Part shown: positions 1 to 6,218 of the stretch, in pieces | Position numbering within the stretch: position 1 is the first letter of the stretch | Layout of the letters: the number at the start of each line of letters is the position of its first letter | Assembly: GCA_021776015.1 (NCBI GenBank) | Contig: JAJFGT010000114.1 | Coordinates: forward strand, 1 to 7,577 | DNA length: 7,577 nt | Direction: 5' to 3' | Origin: Alphaproteobacteria bacterium | GTDB taxonomy: Bacteria; Pseudomonadota; Alphaproteobacteria; Micavibrionales; Micavibrionaceae | Translations under genes and position numbers: made by a program | The notes under the pieces: generated by a model | What the model saw: only the letters and a program-made list of their open reading frames with translations | What the model was told of the DNA's origin: nothing | Databases searched by the model: none

Positions 1-437
1 GTCCCTCGTTTATGGCTTTCAGATACAATAGAATTGAGAATATGGTCTATTCTATGCATATCTTCGTGAAGAATTTCAACACTATGATCTCCCTCTTTGT
101 CATCTTGACACCATAATATAGAATCATTTCCTTCGACAACAGACGCATTGAATTCTGTACGAAAAGCATACGGTTTAAAAAAGCCAGCCACCACATAATC
201 TGCCTCCTCCTCTTGCCTCCAGAAAGCATTAAGAGTATCAGAATCTGTTGTAATATTTGCTCGACGAGATTCAATTAAAATAACTTGTTGCCAAGGAGGG
301 AGGGAATGGATTGTATTTATAAAATTATTACGAATGACTATTGCATTGACTTGTGTTTCTTCACCAATAATCTGTAGATTATTTGCAACAAAGGTCTCAA
401 TTTCAGCCTGTGTATAAAGATTTTGATCGCTTATCAT
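1..437 (-). CDS. Partial putative zinc metallopeptidase (HExxHxxDH), 3' end outside window
   Basis: An open frame begins with ATG at 437 (MISDQNLYTQ) and stays open to the left edge, giving 145 visible residues with the C-terminus missing. I do not recognise the family. Its best clue is HEDMHRIDH at residues 124-132, preceded by the hydrophobic VEIL: this fits HExxH of zinc metallopeptidases, where both His bind zinc and Glu is the catalytic base. The Asp three residues after the second His recalls HExxHxxD zincins. The Asp inside the motif is atypical. No signal peptide or membrane segment is visible at this start, so the protein may be cytoplasmic or exported by a leaderless route. It follows the lipoprotein gene by 27 bases in the same frame; the lipoprotein TAG at 465-467 bounds the start. 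GGGGA and GGGA upstream of the ATG may serve as ribosome binding site. The coding frame is secure; the enzymatic role is inference. Confidence 0.75.
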   Translation of the reverse strand, partial: MISDQNLYTQAEIETFVANNLQIIGEETQVNAIVIRNNFINTIHSLPPWQQVILIESRRANITTDSDTLNAFWRQEEEADYVVAGFFKPYAFRTEFNASVVEGNDSILWCQDDKEGDHSVEILHEDMHRIDHILNSIVSESHKRG

Positions 438-464
438 ATCCCACAGTCCCCATGAAAGGCTAAT

Positions 465-1250
465 CTATGAAGAAAGACCTAAGCGGAGAGCACCATAAGG
501 TGACATGCTCGTAGAATTTGTACCCTCAGGAGAAGTAGAAAATTTACAATTCATCACACCTTTTTCAGGGAGACATTGAAAAGATTTTTCTTTTCTCTCT
601 AAATATTGATCTTTAATATTTTCGATTGTTAAATCTTTTCCCGCCAAGACGTGATCAACAATAACAGGTGCAACATCCTCATATCGAGGATAAAAAGTTC
701 CATTATGAATAGAGATAATATCCCCGCGTGCCTCATTGGCTTTCTCTGGAGTTCCTTTCTCAACAATATCTAATAAGCTTATAACTCTTTCTGCCAATAA
801 TTTATTGGGGTCAAGATTTTTATCAGAGAGTTTTTCGTCAAAGGCAGCATTTTCTTTATTATATTCAGCTAATATTATGTCGAGAGTCTCTTCTCGCTGT
901 ACAAGATTTCCTGTCATCCAATGTTCGATTAAAAGAGTTGCAGAGGCATTTGTAGCAGCCGTATGTGTAATTTTGTCCTTCTCAGCAAGAGTCTCAGCCT
1001 CTGCTCGAGCCCAAATCTCATCTAATCTTGCCTTCCAACAATCTGGATTATTCCCAAACCCCACATGTCCTTGGTAATCTGTTTGCAATAGAAGTATATT
1101 GAGATTGGTTTCATTTGTTACCTGCCATTGACATCCACTATCTCCCAAAGGACGGATTTTATCAATATCAAAGCTTATACAGCCAGAGAGCACAGGAAGT
1201 GCTGCTACACCAAAAAGAAGCCACAGAGGTTTTGGACGAAATGTTGTCAT
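465..1250 (-). CDS. Uncharacterised lipoprotein, 261 aa
   Basis: The N-terminus is a clear lipoprotein signal: basic residues (R5, K7), a hydrophobic stretch at 9-20, and the lipobox LSGC with the acylated cysteine at position 24. Residue +2 is Ile rather than Asp, which in proteobacteria usually permits transfer to the outer membrane. The mature part is periplasmic or surface-facing, mostly helical and charged, with four further cysteines (40, 71, 226, 235) that could form two disulfides. The segment after C71 contains LDEIWARAEAETL, which resembles a segment of the neighbouring 438-residue protein. No catalytic motif or known domain was found. The gene lies 32 bases after that neighbour and 27 bases before the putative metallopeptidase, suggesting one transcript. 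No good Shine-Dalgarno precedes the ATG, and an in-frame TAA 15 bases upstream of the ATG rules out a longer form. It may be translated by coupling. It is surely a lipoprotein; its function is unknown. Confidence 0.85.
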   Translation of the reverse strand: MTTFRPKPLWLLFGVAALPVLSGCISFDIDKIRPLGDSGCQWQVTNETNLNILLLQTDYQGHVGFGNNPDCWKARLDEIWARAEAETLAEKDKITHTAATNASATLLIEHWMTGNLVQREETLDIILAEYNKENAAFDEKLSDKNLDPNKLLAERVISLLDIVEKGTPEKANEARGDIISIHNGTFYPRYEDVAPVIVDHVLAGKDLTIENIKDQYLERKEKSFQCLPEKGVMNCKFSTSPEGTNSTSMSPYGALRLGLSS

Positions 1251-1282
1251 CGTATTAATATGTTAGCATCCATGTTTAAAGA

Positions 1283-2599
1283 TTAATTTAGGTTTTGTTT
1301 AAGTACTTCATGCTGGATAACTGCGGGTGGTAGATTCGTTTGGGTAGTCTCATCCGAAAGAACTCCTTCTACGGGGTCTTGATCTAGGCCTATTTGATTA
1401 GGATGAGCAGGACGCTGACGCATTTGATTTCTACGCGATGCAAAAGAATTTCCATCATCCTTACGGTCAAAGAGTGTCTCTACATGAGCAGTACTTCTAT
1501 CTTTACACCAAACCTTATTTGCTTCTATTCCAAACTGGACATTAATCTTTCCTGAGATATCATATGGATTGCATCTAAACCTAACCTCTCTTTTATACGC
1601 ATCTTTTGCCGCATCTGTTTCGGCCTTCGCAGCATGAACATCTTGCTCCCTCAAAGAAGTAGCCTCTTCTTGTGCATAGATCTCGTCTATCGTCAATCCA
1701 CTCCTGAACATTAGACCCGCATTCTCACCATGAACACACTGGAAGAGAGCGTTGGAAGCTTTAGCTTCCTTTACTGCCTTCTCTTGGTCTGCCCACTCAA
1801 ATAGTGATGGAGATGTATACCCATTTTTAGAGAGAACATTTGCTAAATTTGTTTTTCCAGCGCCGATAGATCCAATAGCAATTGGAACGCCTCCTGAGAT
1901 TATAGCTTGAAGGGCACTGTCACACGCGCTATATTTTTGTGGAAGAGATCCCATACTTGGTAAAAATAATGTCCGAAAACCATTTGGATTCTTAATAGTG
2001 GTGTGAGTGACAGGGGCATTGGTAAGGCTCCCTCCCTTTTGATCTAGCTTAATATCTCCATCTTCTAGCGTAGTAACACTATCATCATGAGTTTCTAGCT
2101 TAGTAACACTATCATCGTGAGTTTCTAGTTTAGTAACACTATCATCCGTTACAGTATGGACAGAGTCATCCGTTACAATTACTTCTGTCTCAGTGCTTTG
2201 ATCAATCTCAGTGCTTTGATCAATACGATCGTGACTTGCATCAACGACTTTTACTTCAGTGATTTGTTCGATATTACTCTCATCAACGACGCTTACATCC
2301 TGAACAACTTTGCTCTCATCAACGACTTCCACTTCAATAGGCACATCAACAATAGTAGGACCATCATTAACAACGACCTTATTGTTGTTTATCGCTGCGG
2401 CTCTTGCCGCTGCCTCTGCCGCATTTTTATTTATAAGAGCTTGTTGTTGTTGCGCTGTCAGATTGGCATTAAGCGCAGGATTATTCTCTATCTCAGTAAT
2501 ATTATCAGAAGATCCTGTTGCACCAGCCGAGGAAGGCACTATAAATGCCGCCATCAATGATAACATTACAACGTTACTTGCTATAGACTTAGTACCCAT
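1283..2599 (-). CDS. Exported acidic repeat protein, 438 aa, unknown function
   Basis: A Sec signal peptide is visible (K4, hydrophobic 9-21, then SSAGA with probable cleavage after A27). Next comes an Asn/Gln/Ala-rich stretch (30-75), then an acidic Val/Asp/Thr/Ser region (80-185) built of short repeats: VVDES or VVDAS at about 92, 104 and 118, TEIDQS twice at 130-136, and [TH]DDSV four times at 143-176. The C-terminal half (about 205-380) looks globular and has four cysteines (226, 288, 343, 365), possibly two disulfides. A charged helix at 303-338 follows IDEIYAQEEA, which resembles the lipoprotein encoded next. The tail is polar and disordered. The layout suggests a periplasmic or surface protein with a repetitive stalk. 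GSIGAGKT at 243-250 fits the P-loop pattern but is odd in an exported protein. AGGA sits 8 bases before the ATG. First gene of a three-gene minus-strand cluster. I recognise no family. Confidence 0.85.
   Translation of the reverse strand: MGTKSIASNVVMLSLMAAFIVPSSAGATGSSDNITEIENNPALNANLTAQQQQALINKNAAEAAARAAAINNNKVVVNDGPTIVDVPIEVEVVDESKVVQDVSVVDESNIEQITEVKVVDASHDRIDQSTEIDQSTETEVIVTDDSVHTVTDDSVTKLETHDDSVTKLETHDDSVTTLEDGDIKLDQKGGSLTNAPVTHTTIKNPNGFRTLFLPSMGSLPQKYSACDSALQAIISGGVPIAIGSIGAGKTNLANVLSKNGYTSPSLFEWADQEKAVKEAKASNALFQCVHGENAGLMFRSGLTIDEIYAQEEATSLREQDVHAAKAETDAAKDAYKREVRFRCNPYDISGKINVQFGIEANKVWCKDRSTAHVETLFDRKDDGNSFASRRNQMRQRPAHPNQIGLDQDPVEGVLSDETTQTNLPPAVIQHEVLKQNLN
2071..2149 (-). repeat. 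30-bp in-frame tandem repeat (about 2.6 copies)
   Basis: Near-identical 30-base units start at 2071, 2101 and 2131, the last incomplete; each begins TAGTAACACTATCATC on the plus strand. They encode the ten-residue unit THDDSVTKLE in the stalk of the exported protein. A related shorter piece, TCATCCGTTACA, occurs at 2142-2153 and again at 2166-2177. Units are multiples of three, so gain or loss keeps the reading frame. Confidence 0.9.
2188..2223 (-). repeat. Exact 18-bp in-frame tandem duplication
   Basis: Two identical copies of TCTCAGTGCTTTGATCAA lie side by side at 2188-2205 and 2206-2223, encoding the repeated IDQSTE of the exported protein. Perfect identity at synonymous positions suggests recent duplication, for example by replication slippage. 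Confidence 0.9.
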
Positions 2600-2833
2600 A
2601 CTCTTAATCCTCTATCTTTATTGTTTTAAATAATTCTGCTGTTTTTAAATAATCGGCATCCTTTTCCCATAATTTAAAACCTATGTCAAGGAAAATAAGT
2701 TTTTTATTTTAAAACAATAGGTTACATATTTACCTTGATTTTTATTTTAAATTATGTATAAAACTGCGCATCGTATTATTGTATGGCTTCTATGATATTG
2801 GGCCAAAGAGACTGAAAAGCAGGATAGAAAAAC
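2600..2833. promoter_or_regulatory. Divergent AT-rich control region
   Basis: This 234-base gap separates the start codons of two divergent genes. It holds several repeats. TATTGTTTTAAA at 2619-2630 is repeated inverted at 2708-2719. TGTTTTAAATAAT at 2622-2634 recurs with one extra T at 2640-2653. TTTTTATTTTAAA occurs at both 2701-2713 and 2739-2751. AAAATAA/TTATTTT at 2692-2710 forms a 7-bp stem with a 5-base loop. On the minus strand a perfect TTGACA (2689-2684) could be a -35 box, but no convincing -10 lies at normal spacing. The repeats could be operators or simply AT-rich DNA that favours melting; which of these is not decided by sequence alone. Confidence 0.5.
2735..2762 (+). promoter_or_regulatory. 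Candidate sigma-70 promoter for the Sel1-like gene
   Basis: TTGATT (2735-2740) and TATAAA (2757-2762) are separated by 16 bases, close to the TTGACA/TATAAT consensus. Transcription would start near 2769 and leave a leader of about 65 bases before the ATG at 2834, with AGGA at 2821-2824 as ribosome binding site. The surrounding DNA is very AT-rich, so chance matches are likely and this is a prediction. Confidence 0.45.
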
Positions 2834-4195
2834 ATGGCGTTTATAGGAAAAATTGCAGAAGCTGGAAGTGGTGTTGCCGTAGGGATTGGTCTTAAAATGG
2901 CCTTTAATGCCGCCGCTATTGGAGTGGGTGCAACGACGGGGCTAGGGATTGCCGCTGTGGCAGTGGTTGCTCTAGGCTATGGCGTGACAAAAACAGTCTA
3001 TGATAAATATAGCGAAGATCGTAAAATATTTAAGCTTAGGAGTAGACGCGCTCTATTGGGGCGCGCTCTATCCGACAATTGGAATATGGATTTTGCAAAG
3101 ACATCTTTGAAAAATAGTGCCTTTTTTGGGATTGGTGCCACTGTAGGATTTGTGGGACCTGAAGAAATCATGGAGAAAATCACTCCTATCATTGATAAGG
3201 CAACCCCCTATATTGCGCCCTATACAGAAGGCATCAGCAAACTTCTTGCTTCAACACCAAGCATAACAAACTGGATTCCTGATATCAAATTTCCAGATAT
3301 CAGCTGGGCAGATTTCAAGCCTGATATCTTTGCTTCATCAGAAGACAATTTTGATACGAGCACTTATATTATAAAGGACGGATTTAGTGATCTTCTGTCC
3401 AACTCCCCTGATTTGGTGTCTGACATTGTGAAACCACCCTCAGCTATGGAACAGCTTTCATGGCTTGCAGATAGCAATGAATTGGATAAGATGGAGCTGA
3501 TTAATGAAGCCCTCACAGGGGACTCTCAAGCCCTTAAGGATGTTGCGTTCAATTTATTAAATGAGCGAGATGGGTTTGAAAGTAATCCAGAACTTGGGGC
3601 TCAACTCATGCAAGAAGCTGCAAATATGGGCAATGCACAGGCAATCAAAGATGTTGAATATCTTAAATCAATTGGACTGATAGAAACACTCACAATGGGG
3701 CAAGAAATAAACCTTCTTCAAGGCTTATCTTCAGCGGCTCAAAGCATTGTGGATGCCATGGAAGCAGGAGATCCTCAGGCAAAAAACGATGTGGCAGTTG
3801 GTCTTTTAAGCGGGACATTGGGATTCCCTCAAGATTTTGATCTGGGATTGAAGCTTCTTGAGGAAGGTGTAGAAAATGGTCATGAAAAATCAATACATGA
3901 CATGCAAACTCTGATAGAAAAAGAAATTATAAATCCTCTTGATCTGAAGATGGAAACTCAAATGAAACTTCAGCTTTCTGGTGGAGCAGATGCTGTATGT
4001 AGCCGAACTCTTGCTGGAGAAAATCTGAAGGATGCTTGCCAATTTTCATCATCTGTAACACCAGATGACAGAAGCTCTATATATAAGGCTTTCGATGCGG
4101 CTAGACAGGCTGTAGATAATGCCAAGGGTTTCTTTTCTGGAGATTTATTTACATTCAGAAATGCTATACCATCCGAAAAGATCGCTCTTCATTAG
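2834..4195 (+). CDS. Membrane-anchored Sel1-like repeat protein, 453 aa
   Basis: The N-terminus has an Ala/Gly/Val-rich hydrophobic region (about 11-52) with no clear signal cleavage site, then a basic stretch (63-77) and a second hydrophobic segment (95-108). This suggests a membrane hairpin or anchor. A Pro- and aromatic-rich linker (about 140-175) follows. The C-terminal part holds two Sel1-like units at 229-280 and 312-363, which align without gaps over about 52 residues: both begin GD.QA..DVA..LL, have GF in the middle, then a second helix with G..L(M/L)(Q/E)E ending N.G(N/H). Sel1/TPR-like units are alpha-alpha repeats that bind proteins, often in envelope assembly or host-interaction proteins. 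AGGA lies 9 bases before the ATG. The gene diverges from the exported-protein cluster and converges on flhG with 16 bases between stops. No catalytic motif was seen. The fold call for the repeats is fair; the role is unknown. Confidence 0.8.
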   Translation: MAFIGKIAEAGSGVAVGIGLKMAFNAAAIGVGATTGLGIAAVAVVALGYGVTKTVYDKYSEDRKIFKLRSRRALLGRALSDNWNMDFAKTSLKNSAFFGIGATVGFVGPEEIMEKITPIIDKATPYIAPYTEGISKLLASTPSITNWIPDIKFPDISWADFKPDIFASSEDNFDTSTYIIKDGFSDLLSNSPDLVSDIVKPPSAMEQLSWLADSNELDKMELINEALTGDSQALKDVAFNLLNERDGFESNPELGAQLMQEAANMGNAQAIKDVEYLKSIGLIETLTMGQEINLLQGLSSAAQSIVDAMEAGDPQAKNDVAVGLLSGTLGFPQDFDLGLKLLEEGVENGHEKSIHDMQTLIEKEIINPLDLKMETQMKLQLSGGADAVCSRTLAGENLKDACQFSSSVTPDDRSSIYKAFDAARQAVDNAKGFFSGDLFTFRNAIPSEKIALH

Positions 4196-4226
4196 AACGT
4201 GTCACCCCGTTCTACCGTGACATTTG
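4193..4226. terminator. Two interleaved hairpins at convergent gene ends, possible bidirectional terminator
   Basis: A perfect 7-bp inverted repeat, TAGAACG (4193-4199) and CGTTCTA (4208-4214) with an 8-base loop, contains the TAG stop of each convergent gene. A second inverted repeat, TGTCAC (4200-4205) and GTGACA (4217-4222) with an 11-base loop, interleaves with it, so only one can form fully at a time. The second is followed on the plus strand by TTTGTTT. The stems are short and the T tract is broken, so termination would be weak. Confidence 0.4.
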
Positions 4227-5093
4227 TTTACGGCGAGCCTGCATGATTGTTTTTCCAACATAGCGTGAAATTTTTTCAACATCTTCAGCGGCCTCTGTAT
4301 TAGGAGAGCGAATAAGTAACGGTGTTTGATGACGAATACTATCTTTTACACGTGGATCAAGGCGGATCATCCCTGCCATAGGAGGCAGAATTTGAAGGAA
4401 ATTATCACAGGCCTTTAGAAGGGTTTTGTATGTTTTTTCTCCCTCAGACAGACTGGATACTTGGTTCACAACGATACTGACATTTTTTGATAGTCCCGCA
4501 GCATTTCCAAGCTTAATAAAAGCATAGGCATCCGTAAGAGACGTTGGCTCATCTGTTGTAATCAAAAGCGTCTGTGTTGAGGCGGCGGATAGCATTCGGA
4601 CTGTCCGATCAACTCCAGCGCCCAAATCAATTAAAACCACGTCATATTGAGAACAAATATCAGTCAATTGATCTCGCAAATAGGCAAGTCTTTGACTGGG
4701 AAGAGCCGATAAAGATGCCTGTCCAGAACGCCCTGCAATAATATCAAAGGCTCCCTCTTCATAACGCTGTGTTACTTTATCAAGGCTCAATCGTCCTCGA
4801 ATAACATCATTGAGATCTCGTTTTGGCATTAAGCCTAGCTGTACATCAACATTGGCAAGGCCTAAATCTCCATCAAAAAGTAAGACATTTTTTCCTTCAT
4901 TGGCAAGGGCATGGGCAAGAGTAATTGAAAACCATGTCTTTCCGACACCACCTTTTCCAGAGGCTACAGAGATTAGATTAGAGACAGATTGCACGCCTCC
5001 ACTACTTTTTTGACCAGACATTCTTTCTTCCGATGACCGCCCAGAGGATGCGCTTCTTAAACCGATTCTATCCCCTCTTATCTCTTCACTCAT
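4212..5093 (-). CDS. flhG: FlhG/FleN, MinD-type ATPase controlling flagellar number
   Basis: This is a P-loop ATPase of the MinD/ParA class. The deviant Walker A is SGKGGVGKT at 45-53 (signature lysine K47, catalytic-loop K52). The switch I region is DGDLGLANVD at 74-83, the hallmark of FlhG/FleN. Walker B ends in VLIDLGAG around D156, and VVNQV at 208-212 fits the base-recognition strand. The C-terminal helix (about 272-292) is basic and amphipathic, as in the membrane-targeting helix of MinD proteins. FlhG binds membrane as an ATP dimer and stimulates FlhF GTPase, restricting the number of flagella. The N-terminal extension contains DRIGLR at 8-13, which may be a degenerate form of the DQAxxLR FlhF-activating motif. 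At 293 residues the length is typical. It starts 12 bases after the flhF stop, with GGGA upstream, and is probably co-translated with flhF. The call is strong because of order, switch motif and length together. Confidence 0.93.
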   Translation of the reverse strand: MSEEIRGDRIGLRSASSGRSSEERMSGQKSSGGVQSVSNLISVASGKGGVGKTWFSITLAHALANEGKNVLLFDGDLGLANVDVQLGLMPKRDLNDVIRGRLSLDKVTQRYEEGAFDIIAGRSGQASLSALPSQRLAYLRDQLTDICSQYDVVLIDLGAGVDRTVRMLSAASTQTLLITTDEPTSLTDAYAFIKLGNAAGLSKNVSIVVNQVSSLSEGEKTYKTLLKACDNFLQILPPMAGMIRLDPRVKDSIRHQTPLLIRSPNTEAAEDVEKISRYVGKTIMQARRKQMSR

Positions 5094-5105
5094 CTATTCT
5101 CATCC

Positions 5106-6137
5106 CTATTTATGTTGATCTTTATAATACGTGCTTGGTATTAAATATTTTGCTAGATTTTGAGCTGTGAGATCTTTTAATCCCCCGACAACATTCTGAC
5201 TCACGCCAGCCTCTATAAAAGATAATCTACCTGCATATGCCGCAGACAGCAATCCCCCATAACGTCGCGCCATATCCAAGCGCGTTGGAAGAATTGCTTT
5301 AACCCCTATGGAAGCATAAATTTTCGACAAATCTTCAGATTCATAAGAATCTGTGGCAGCAGGTAAAACAAGAATGGGTTCACATCCACTGGCAACAATA
5401 TAATCATCAATGACATTGATAGCACTTGGATCAAAAGGATTTAATCCTGGCATATCAACAAAGATATAATCAATATCGCTATATTCATCCAGTGTGTTCA
5501 CCAAATCTTGGGCGGAATGAACACGAATTAAAGGCACATCTAAAATACGCGTAAAGGCCGACAATTGCTCAACCCCTCCCGCACGTTCAGTATCTGCCGT
5601 TACAACGACAACGGAAAACCCATCCATAACAAACTGTGCCGCATGTTTAGCAACACTTAGTGTCTTTCCTGCTCCTGGGGGGCCTATAAAAAGGAAATGA
5701 TTTTTAGAGGTTATATCTCGCAGTGATTTAAAAGAAAACAGATCTTCTAATGCTGCTAACAGAGCAATATGCGGTTCTTCTAATCCCATGACCGTCACAG
5801 ATGACAGAATTTCATCTGTTATATCTTCTGGTACGCCGTGCTGAATCATCGCTTCTGTGACAACTTCTATAACAGAGTGGGAATCCTCTTCTTCATCATA
5901 CTGAAGCCATTTACTATCAGAGGTTGCCGCTTGGTTTTTTCCAATTTCAAAGGCAGGCGCTCCTTTATTCAAATCACGCCCATAACCGTTTCGGCTGTCG
6001 ACTGCAGCCGTTACGTTCACAGATCGACCGCCAGCCTCTTCACGAGTGGCAACGATAATGGCATCTTCTCCCAGAGAATCTCGAATCATTTTCATCGCCT
6101 CTGTCATTGTTTTTGCATTAAAAGATTTGAGCCGCAT
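5106..6137 (-). CDS. flhF: FlhF, SRP-type GTPase setting flagellar position
   Basis: FlhF is the third SRP GTPase beside Ffh and FtsY; it localises to the site of flagellum assembly and recruits early basal-body parts. The N-terminus MRLKSFNAKTMTEAM and LGEDAIIVATRE (22-33) are typical of the FlhF B domain. An N domain of helices covers about 88-140. The G domain has P-loop GPPGAGKT at 152-159, the DTERAGGVEQL segment at 182-192 (counterpart of the SRP DTxRxxAxxQL), DMPG at 228-231, TRLD at 285-288 in place of TKxD, and GVSQNV at 311-316. At 343 residues it is shorter than many homologues because the B domain and linker are compact. No good Shine-Dalgarno precedes the ATG, but an in-frame TGA 15 bases upstream leaves no earlier start. 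flhG follows within 12 bases. No flhA is seen; sdhE lies upstream instead. Confidence 0.95.
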   Translation of the reverse strand: MRLKSFNAKTMTEAMKMIRDSLGEDAIIVATREEAGGRSVNVTAAVDSRNGYGRDLNKGAPAFEIGKNQAATSDSKWLQYDEEEDSHSVIEVVTEAMIQHGVPEDITDEILSSVTVMGLEEPHIALLAALEDLFSFKSLRDITSKNHFLFIGPPGAGKTLSVAKHAAQFVMDGFSVVVVTADTERAGGVEQLSAFTRILDVPLIRVHSAQDLVNTLDEYSDIDYIFVDMPGLNPFDPSAINVIDDYIVASGCEPILVLPAATDSYESEDLSKIYASIGVKAILPTRLDMARRYGGLLSAAYAGRLSFIEAGVSQNVVGGLKDLTAQNLAKYLIPSTYYKDQHK

Positions 6138-6186
6138 GGCTAAAAAGAATCACTTACTATTAGAGTATAACTTGAACACCGAGATG

Positions 6187-6214
6187 ATTCTAGAAAATCT
6201 ACAAAAAAACGCAA
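6187..6214 (-). promoter_or_regulatory. Weak candidate promoter for flhF-flhG
   Basis: In the 81-base gap between sdhE and flhF, reading on the minus strand, TTGCGT (6214-6209) is followed after 16 bases by TAGAAT (6192-6187), one mismatch from the -10 consensus. The -35 match is poor. No sigma-28 or sigma-54 promoter was recognised here. The pair may equally be transcribed from upstream of sdhE. Confidence 0.25.
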
Positions 6215-6218
6215 GATG

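Noticed and set aside
47..274. 75-residue open frame on the minus strand
   Set aside because: It lies in another frame of the longer coding region 1-437, has no ribosome binding site, and its product looks like a shadow translation.
736..1077. 113-residue plus-strand open frame inside the lipoprotein gene
   Set aside because: It is antisense to a clear lipoprotein with signal peptide and lipobox; Ser/Ala-rich composition is typical of an antisense shadow.
1247..1273. Eight-codon micro-frame (MDANILIR) whose TGA overlaps the lipoprotein ATG
   Set aside because: ATGA overlap could couple translation, but no Shine-Dalgarno precedes it and so short a frame arises easily by chance.
2071..2223. 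CRISPR-like array
   Set aside because: Repeats are directly adjacent with no unique spacers and are in frame within a coding sequence.
2156..2633. Two plus-strand open frames antisense to the exported protein's N-terminal half
   Set aside because: The opposite strand encodes a signal peptide and in-frame repeats, and the apparent hydrophobicity and cysteines come from reverse reading of Ala- and Gln-rich codons.
4810..5013. 67-residue plus-strand open frame
   Set aside because: It is antisense to the Walker A and switch region of flhG, and has no independent support.
6185..6218. Intrinsic terminator after sdhE
   Set aside because: A T tract is present just after the stop, but no GC-rich stem precedes it; the nearby palindrome TTCTAGAA is too short.
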